DNA from: an uncultured Clostridium sp.
GTDB lineage: Bacteria; Bacillota; Clostridia; Clostridiales; Clostridiaceae
Length of the DNA stretch: 59,379 nt
Direction: 5' to 3'
Assembly (NCBI RefSeq): GCF_934754925.1
Contig: NZ_CAKVJA010000012.1
Coordinates: 1-59,379, forward strand
In this document: positions 54,415 through 59,379 of the stretch, one piece after another
Layout of the letters: each line of letters begins with the position of its first letter
Position numbering within the stretch: the stretch's first letter is position 1
Notes under the pieces: generated by a model
The model's database searches: none
Seen by the model: the letters and a program-made list of their open reading frames with translations, nothing else
Told to the model about the DNA's origin: nothing
Position numbers and translations under genes: made by a program

Positions 54415-54564
54415 ATGAGTAACTATGAAAAAAATGATTATGCAAAAGCATTTATTGTTCCACAAAAATATGAAAATCTTATAAATCCTACAACTTCCTT
54501 AAAGGTAGGTACTATATTTAAAGATTTATATAGACCCTATGCTAAACATGATAAAAAGTATTAG
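54415..54564 (+). CDS. cotJA: spore coat-associated protein CotJA
   Basis: A 49-residue protein starting MSNYEKNDYAKAFIVPQKYENL and ending DLYRPYAKHDKKY. AAAGGATG lies before the ATG. The PQKY and DLYRPY blocks fit CotJA, and cotJB and cotJC follow at gaps of 11 and 15 bp. CotJA is needed for CotJC to enter the inner coat in B. subtilis. It is a little shorter than the Bacillus protein. Confidence 0.88.
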   Translation: MSNYEKNDYAKAFIVPQKYENLINPTTSLKVGTIFKDLYRPYAKHDKKY

Positions 54565-54575
54565 GAGGTATTGTT

Positions 54576-54824
54576 ATGTGTGAAAATGATTTACTAAATG
54601 AAATAAAAAAATATCAATTCTATGCAGTAGAATTAAATTTATACCTTGATAACTTTCCAAATAATTCAAAAGCAACAAATGACTATAAAATAGTTTCTAA
54701 AAAGCTTGATAATTTAATAATGGATTATGAAAAAAACTTTGGTCCATTAAGAAATTTTGGTTCTGCTTACTTTGAAAATCCTGACGCCTGGGTATCATCT
54801 CCTTGGCCTTGGGAAAATTATTAA
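54576..54824 (+). CDS. cotJB: spore coat protein CotJB
   Basis: An 82-residue helical protein with IKKYQFYAVELNLYLDNFPNN and the conserved C-terminal SPWPWENY. The TAGGAGG ribosome site overlaps the cotJA stop codon, so the genes are translationally coupled. CotJB is a structural partner in the CotJ complex of the spore coat. Confidence 0.93.
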   Translation: MCENDLLNEIKKYQFYAVELNLYLDNFPNNSKATNDYKIVSKKLDNLIMDYEKNFGPLRNFGSAYFENPDAWVSSPWPWENY

Positions 54825-54839
54825 GGAGGTTTATAGTTT

Positions 54840-55400
54840 ATGTGGTACTATGTTAAAACTTTAGAATATCCTATTAATTTAAAATGTAATGATTTAAAAA
54901 TGGCTAAATTTCTTATGTCCCAATATGGTGGACCTGATGGTGAATTAAGTGCAGCTCTAAGATATTTAAACCAAAGATATACTATGCCAACTGGCAAATC
55001 AAAAGCTTTATTAACTGATATAGGTACTGAAGAAATGGCTCACGTTGAAATGATAGCTACTATGATTTATCAATTAATGTCAAATGCCTCCTTAGAAGAT
55101 TTGAAAAAAGCAGATTTAGCTGGTCATTATACAGATCATGGTAGAGCATTATATTATACAGATGCACAAGGTAATCCTTGGACAGCAACTTATATTCAAG
55201 CTAAGGATGATGTTATTGCTGATCTTCATGAAGATATGGCTGCTGAACAAAAGGCTAGAGCAACTTATGAATGGCTTATCAATTTAACTGATGATCATGA
55301 TATTAAAGAAATTCTTAAATTTCTAAGACAAAGAGAAATTGTTCACTTCCAAAGATTTGGTGAAGCTTTAATGGACGTACAAGATCATATTAAATGCTAA
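54840..55400 (+). CDS. cotJC: spore coat manganese catalase-like protein CotJC
   Basis: The 186-residue protein is a four-helix-bundle dimanganese catalase: TDIGTEEMAHVEMIATMIY and DLHEDMAAEQKARATYEW provide the Glu/His pairs, and REIVHFQRFGEAL closes the site. It begins MWYYVKTLEYPI as CotJC proteins do. It should protect the spore against peroxide. AAGGAGG lies upstream and the gene ends the operon. Confidence 0.95.
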   Translation: MWYYVKTLEYPINLKCNDLKMAKFLMSQYGGPDGELSAALRYLNQRYTMPTGKSKALLTDIGTEEMAHVEMIATMIYQLMSNASLEDLKKADLAGHYTDHGRALYYTDAQGNPWTATYIQAKDDVIADLHEDMAAEQKARATYEWLINLTDDHDIKEILKFLRQREIVHFQRFGEALMDVQDHIKC

Positions 55401-55497
55401 CTTAATTATTTAAATTTAAAAATATAAAGAATAAGTAGATAAGATTTAAAACTTATCTACTTATTTATTTTTTATATTAAATATAATTACAATTGTT

Positions 55498-56703
55498 TTA
55501 AAAATCCGATCCAGCTAAGTACCCAGTTGAAAATGCCATTTGAAGATTATACCCTCCAGTTTCAGCATCAATATCTATAACTTCTCCTGCAAAATATAAG
55601 TTTTTAACTATTTTAGATTCCATCGTTGAAGAATTAATTTCTTTCACCTTAACTCCACCAGATGTAACCTGTGCAGCTTTTATTGATAAAGTTTCTCTTG
55701 CAGTAAGTTTCATTTCTTTCATATAATTTATTATCTTATTTTCATCTTCCTTCTTCAAATCACTAGCTTTAACCTCTGTTAATTCTAACATCTCAAATAC
55801 TACCTTTAAAAAGTTTTGTGGAAGAACTCCCCTTAAATTATTTAATACAGTTTTATTTGGATTACTTCTTATTATCTGAGAAATTTCATCCTTAGACTTA
55901 TCTTTTAAGAAATCTAAAGTTACTTCCACTTCACCTTCACTTAAAGCTTTGCTTATATATGAAGAAAGTTTCAAAACTGCTGGTCCTGATATTCCAAAAT
56001 GAGTAAATAACATATCACCAAACTTTTCAATTTTTTTCTTTTTAAGCTTAGCAGAAACTACTACATCTTTCATAGCAACTCCTTGTAGTTTTTTAACAAA
56101 TTCTTCTTTTATAACAAGTGGTATTAAAGCTGCATGTATTGGTGTTATTGTATGCCCATGCTTCTCTAATATTTCATACATAGCTCCATCAGATCCGGTA
56201 TGGGGAAAACTCTTTCCTCCTGTTGTTATTATAACCTTATCACCTAGTATCTTTTCACCATATGATGTTATAACGCCTTTAATAGTTTCATCTTCAACTA
56301 CTAGGTCACTTATCATAGTATTATATCTGACTTTTACTTTATTCTTTTCTAAATCATTTCTTAATAATTCTATAACTTCATCAGCTTTATCACTTTTTGT
56401 ATATACTTTTTCATCAAGTTCAACCTTATACTCAAGTCCATTATTACTAAAGTATTCTAAAAGTGAATAGTTTGAAAATGTATATAAAGCACTATATAAA
56501 AACTTTTTATTATTTACTATTTTATCGAAAAACTCTTCTATATCTCTATTATTAGTTATGTTACAACGACCTCCACCAGTAAGTCTTAGCTTCATACCAA
56601 TTTCTTTATTTCTTTCTATTAATGTAACTTCATTATTTTTTGCTGCACTAAGAGCTGCCATAATACCAGCAGGTCCTCCCCCAACAACTATAACTTTAGC
56701 CAA
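55498..56703 (-). CDS. HI0933/BaiN-family FAD-dependent oxidoreductase
   Basis: About 401 residues. The FAD-binding GGGPAGIMAALSAAKNN and GMKLRLTGGGRCNITN lie near the start, with TTGGKSFPHTGSDG in the middle and YFAGEVIDIDAETGGYNLQMAFSTG at the end. These match the HI0933/YhiN family, which includes BaiN, proposed in bile-acid dehydroxylation. The true substrate is unknown. A TTG at 56703 with GAGGTG 6 bases upstream is the likeliest start; a GTG at 56712 overlaps that site. Confidence 0.9.
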   Translation of the reverse strand: MAKVIVVGGGPAGIMAALSAAKNNEVTLIERNKEIGMKLRLTGGGRCNITNNRDIEEFFDKIVNNKKFLYSALYTFSNYSLLEYFSNNGLEYKVELDEKVYTKSDKADEVIELLRNDLEKNKVKVRYNTMISDLVVEDETIKGVITSYGEKILGDKVIITTGGKSFPHTGSDGAMYEILEKHGHTITPIHAALIPLVIKEEFVKKLQGVAMKDVVVSAKLKKKKIEKFGDMLFTHFGISGPAVLKLSSYISKALSEGEVEVTLDFLKDKSKDEISQIIRSNPNKTVLNNLRGVLPQNFLKVVFEMLELTEVKASDLKKEDENKIINYMKEMKLTARETLSIKAAQVTSGGVKVKEINSSTMESKIVKNLYFAGEVIDIDAETGGYNLQMAFSTGYLAGSDF

Positions 56704-56923
56704 ACTTGTCACCTCACTAAATTTCTTTTGTTTATTTACTCATTATATCATACTTCATTTTTTTATCTTATGTGAATTTTTTTAATAAACTGTTCGTTTG
56801 ATTTTAATAAACCAATCAGATATAATTTATAAAATAGGTAATACATACTGCTTTAACTATCTAATTCCATTATGTAATTTTATTACATCATATTGAAATA
56901 ATTTATTTAAAAAGGAGATAATT

Positions 56924-58168
56924 ATGGGATTAAAGAAGAAAATTTCAGCATTACTTATATGTGGTGCAATTATTTTAGGAAATGTAAATATCGCTTACGC
57001 TGATGGTGCTAATGTTGTAACTTTAGGGACAAACCTATCTGCTGAACAAAAACAAATAGTCTTAGATTACTTTGGAGTAAAAGAAAATGAAGTAGTTATA
57101 TTGGAGGTAAATAATCAAGAAGAAAGAAAATACCTAGAAGGTGTTGCTACAGAAGCACAACTTGGTACAAGAACTTATTCTTGTGCATATGTACAACCAA
57201 CTTCTAAAGGCAATGGCCTTAATGTTAAAACTGTAAACTTAACTTATGTCACATCTTCTATGATAGCAAGTACACTTACAACATGTGGAATAACTGATGC
57301 CAATGTAATTGCAATGACACCACTATCAGGCGGAGTAAGTGGTACTGGAGCCTTGACTGGAATAATGAAAGCTTTTGAAGATGCAACAGGCGAACCACTT
57401 GATGAAACAAAAAAAGAAATTGCATCTGAAGAATTAGTTATAACTGGTGATTTAGGTGAAGATATTGGACAAGATAAAGCTACTGGTGTAATAAATGATA
57501 TTAAGACAGAAATAATTAAAAATAATACTCAAGATACTATACAAATAGCTGATACAATAAATAATGTTACTAATAATTACAATGTTAATTTAACACCTGA
57601 ACAGCAACAACAATTAGAAAGTCTAATGACTAAAGTTGCAGAACAAGATTATAATTATAAAGAAATGAAAGATGCTTTAAATAGTGTTAAAGATGTTGTT
57701 AATGAAAAACTTAACGAAATTGGTGAAAAAGTACCATCAAATTTAATTGATTCTATAAAAGAATGGTTTACTGGAATTGGCGATTGGTTTAGTGGTTTAT
57801 TTAATAACAATGATAAAGATTTAGGTATACTAGAAACAACTAATGATGACCTTTTAGGTGACAATGTTATAGTTGATGCAACTGATAAAGATGCTATAAA
57901 ATTACCTACAGCTGAAGAAACTCAAGGATTCTTTGAAAAAATTTGGAATTGGTTTACTAGTTTATTTAATACTAACTCTGATACAAATGAACCTGAGAAT
58001 AATGAAAATTCTACAGAACAAGTTGACTCTCCAGCTATAGAAGGTTCTGAAAATACAGATTCAACTATACCAACTGATGATAACTTGAATACAGAAGGTA
58101 CCACTGATGAAACTGTGACTAACCTAGAAGACACTACAACTTATATAGAAGATAATACAAGTAATTAA
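56924..58168 (+). CDS. secreted DUF1002 protein with Trp-rich C-terminal segments
   Basis: The 414-residue protein has a signal peptide (cleavage near AYA-DG, residue 26). The DUF1002 domain (about 30-175) includes VTLGTNLSAEQKQIVLDYFG and TCGITDANVIAMTPLSGGVSGTGALTGI. A helical stretch (about 180-275) follows, then two similar Trp/Phe segments (EWFTGIGDWFSGLFNN and IWNWFTSLFNTN) separated by about 50 residues, and an acidic Ser/Thr/Asn tail. The family (YpuA-like) has no known function. The amphipathic segments may dip into membranes. AAGGAGATAATT precedes the ATG. Confidence 0.88.
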   Translation: MGLKKKISALLICGAIILGNVNIAYADGANVVTLGTNLSAEQKQIVLDYFGVKENEVVILEVNNQEERKYLEGVATEAQLGTRTYSCAYVQPTSKGNGLNVKTVNLTYVTSSMIASTLTTCGITDANVIAMTPLSGGVSGTGALTGIMKAFEDATGEPLDETKKEIASEELVITGDLGEDIGQDKATGVINDIKTEIIKNNTQDTIQIADTINNVTNNYNVNLTPEQQQQLESLMTKVAEQDYNYKEMKDALNSVKDVVNEKLNEIGEKVPSNLIDSIKEWFTGIGDWFSGLFNNNDKDLGILETTNDDLLGDNVIVDATDKDAIKLPTAEETQGFFEKIWNWFTSLFNTNSDTNEPENNENSTEQVDSPAIEGSENTDSTIPTDDNLNTEGTTDETVTNLEDTTTYIEDNTSN

Positions 58169-58178
58169 TAAAATTAGA

Positions 58179-58223
58179 GGAGAGTATAAAGATTTGTTTT
58201 TTACACAAATCTTTATACTCTCC
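58179..58223. terminator. bidirectional terminator between DUF1002 and collagen-like genes
   Basis: A perfect 18-bp stem (58179-58196 with 58206-58223) lies between convergent genes. T-runs are short on both exits. Confidence 0.8.
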
Positions 58224-58254
58224 TTAAAACTATACTATCTAAATAAATAATATT

Positions 58255-59379
58255 TTAAGCTAATCTAATTACTGTTACTGTTGCTGCATTAACTGCAATA
58301 TTCTTAATATCTTGAGTTAAATTAGTTAATCTTACAATATAATCTTCATCTGGAGTTATTATTACACCAAGTGAAATACTATTAGCATATACATCCCTTG
58401 AAATTGATGCTATATGCTCACTACCTGAGATAACCATACCATTAACATCTGTTAATGCAAAAATAATATCTTTACTATCTCTATATGATCCAGAGCCACA
58501 TTCATTAGTTGAATAAGATACTGTATACTTAACAAAATATGATTTATTTCCATCTAATTCTATATCAGTACTATTTTCAACATGATTTATACTATTTCCT
58601 GTAATTTGATTTTCTGGGAAACTTACATGATTTGCATATGCTACCATTTGAGCATTTCCAAATTCTCTAAACATTACTCCATAGTCACCTATAGTTCCTG
58701 ATGGACCAGTTGCTCCGGTTGCTCCTGTTGCCCCAGTTGCTCCGGTTGCTCCTGTTGCTCCTGTTGCTCCAGTTGCTCCTTGTGGTCCCCTTTCTCCTTG
58801 AACACCTTGAATACCTTGAACACCTTGTGGACCAGTTGCTCCTGTTGCTCCTGTTGCTCCTGTTGCTCCAGTTGCTCCTCTTGCTCCTTGTGGTCCCCTT
58901 TCTCCTTGAATACCTTGAATACCTTGAATACCTTGAACACCTTGTGCTCCTGTTGGTCCTACTGCTCCGGCTGCTCCTGTTGCTCCTTGTGCTCCTGTTG
59001 CACCTGTTGCTCCTGTTGCTCCTGTTGCACCTGTTGCTCCTGTTGCTCCTGTTGGTCCTATTGGTCCTTGTTGTCCTCTTTCACCTTGAATACCTTGTAA
59101 ACCTTGAACACCTTGTGCTCCTGTTGCTCCAGTTGCTCCAGTTGCTCCTCTTGCTCCTGTTGCCCCTGTTGGCCCTGTTGCTCCTGTTGCTCCAGTTGCT
59201 CCTGTTGCTCCTTGTGGTCCTGTTGGTCCTGTTGGTCCTGTTGGTCCTTGAATACCTTGAACACCTTGAACACCTTGTGCTCCAGTTGCACCTGTTGCTC
59301 CAGTTGCTCCTCTTAATCCTTGTGGACCAGTTGCTCCTCTTAATCCTTGTGGCCCTTGTGCTCCTGTTGCTCCTGTTGC
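58255..59379 (-). CDS. collagen-like (Gly-X-Y) surface protein, BclA-like, 5' end cut by window edge
   Basis: The frame is open from the window edge to a stop at 58255: 77 uninterrupted Gly-X-Y triplets (58687-59379), mostly ATG with AQG, VQG, IQG, ERG and PQG, then a 143-residue globular end (GDYGVMFREFGN to TVTVIRLA). That end is beta-rich and takes the place of the C1q/TNF-like trimerising domain of BclA exosporium proteins. The Thr-rich repeats would be O-glycosylation sites in BclA. The N-terminus, which would show the export or anchoring signal, is outside the window. Shorter reading frames on both strands here are repeat artefacts. Confidence 0.9.
   Translation of the reverse strand, partial: ATGATGAQGPQGLRGATGPQGLRGATGATGATGAQGVQGVQGIQGPTGPTGPTGPQGATGATGATGATGPTGATGARGATGATGATGAQGVQGLQGIQGERGQQGPIGPTGATGATGATGATGATGATGAQGATGAAGAVGPTGAQGVQGIQGIQGIQGERGPQGARGATGATGATGATGATGPQGVQGIQGVQGERGPQGATGATGATGATGATGATGATGATGPSGTIGDYGVMFREFGNAQMVAYANHVSFPENQITGNSINHVENSTDIELDGNKSYFVKYTVSYSTNECGSGSYRDSKDIIFALTDVNGMVISGSEHIASISRDVYANSISLGVIITPDEDYIVRLTNLTQDIKNIAVNAATVTVIRLA
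58687..59379 (-). repeat. 9-bp-period collagen triplet repeat
   Basis: DNA with a 9-bp period (GGAGCAACA-type units) encodes the Gly-X-Y region. Super-blocks recur in which ATG triplets alternate with AQG-VQG-IQG and ERG-PQG groups, so the tract probably varies in length between strains. Confidence 0.92.

Noticed and set aside
58687..59379. Open frames on both strands rich in Cys/Ser or Gln/Glu, and CRISPR-like periodicity
   Set aside because: They are produced by the 9-bp collagen repeat read in other frames. The period is too short and lacks unique spacers, so it is not a CRISPR array.

Overview
The window is very AT-rich, uses TTG and GTG starts behind strong AGGAGG-type ribosome sites, and carries spore-coat genes (cotJABC), a CwlC-like amidase and a collagen-like exosporium-type protein. 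This fits a spore-forming, anaerobic, saccharolytic Clostridium (sensu stricto). The species cannot be fixed from the sequence alone. Most genes lie on the minus strand.

Layout. 1-6.6 kb: a truncated SGNH-like secreted protein that lacks the catalytic triad, a membrane-anchored MutS-like ATPase, an MscS channel, an LtaS-type phosphoglycerol transferase and small membrane proteins. 6.6-12.4 kb: a glycoside locus with a GH43 enzyme, an ArsR-type regulator carrying a large extra domain, and a three-gene sugar ABC importer behind a palindrome-covered promoter. 12.5-16.5 kb: an Mrp ATPase and a four-gene pyroglutamate locus (DUF969, DUF979, pcp, a GGCT-like enzyme). 16.6-33.3 kb: accessory functions, including a Tyr/Asp-rich secreted peptide, the amidase, a MerR regulator, a MATE pump, an orphan beta-propeller histidine kinase, a PAP2 phosphatase, a polysaccharide deacetylase, Cys-rich small proteins, a TPR-GAF-GGDEF cyclase, a CobA-type adenosyltransferase, and a YeiH exporter divergent from its LysR regulator. 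33.5-41.7 kb: cardiolipin synthase, a wrecked sugar permease beside an intact GH36 alpha-galactosidase, a nitroreductase, an APH-fold kinase, a Dabb protein, LarE and a DUF5661 protein.

41.7-50.0 kb is the most striking part. It is a three-gene operon for secreted starch-active proteins: a MalS-like GH13 amylase with CBM26, a non-catalytic protein with a large carbohydrate-binding-like domain, and an AmyE-like GH13 amylase with two CBM26 modules. All three end in the same type of small beta-sandwich module. The operon has a clear promoter with a palindrome at the likely start site and a cre-like site early in its first gene. Similar cre-like sites occur at the ABC importer and alpha-galactosidase genes, which suggests shared carbon catabolite control.

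50.2-59.4 kb holds tRNA-Val and tRNA-Glu, an MBL-fold protein, a FUSC-type membrane protein, then a spore-surface neighbourhood: a coiled-coil protein divergent from cotJABC, a BaiN/HI0933-type flavoprotein, a secreted DUF1002 protein with paired Trp-rich segments, and a Gly-X-Y collagen-like protein cut by the window end.
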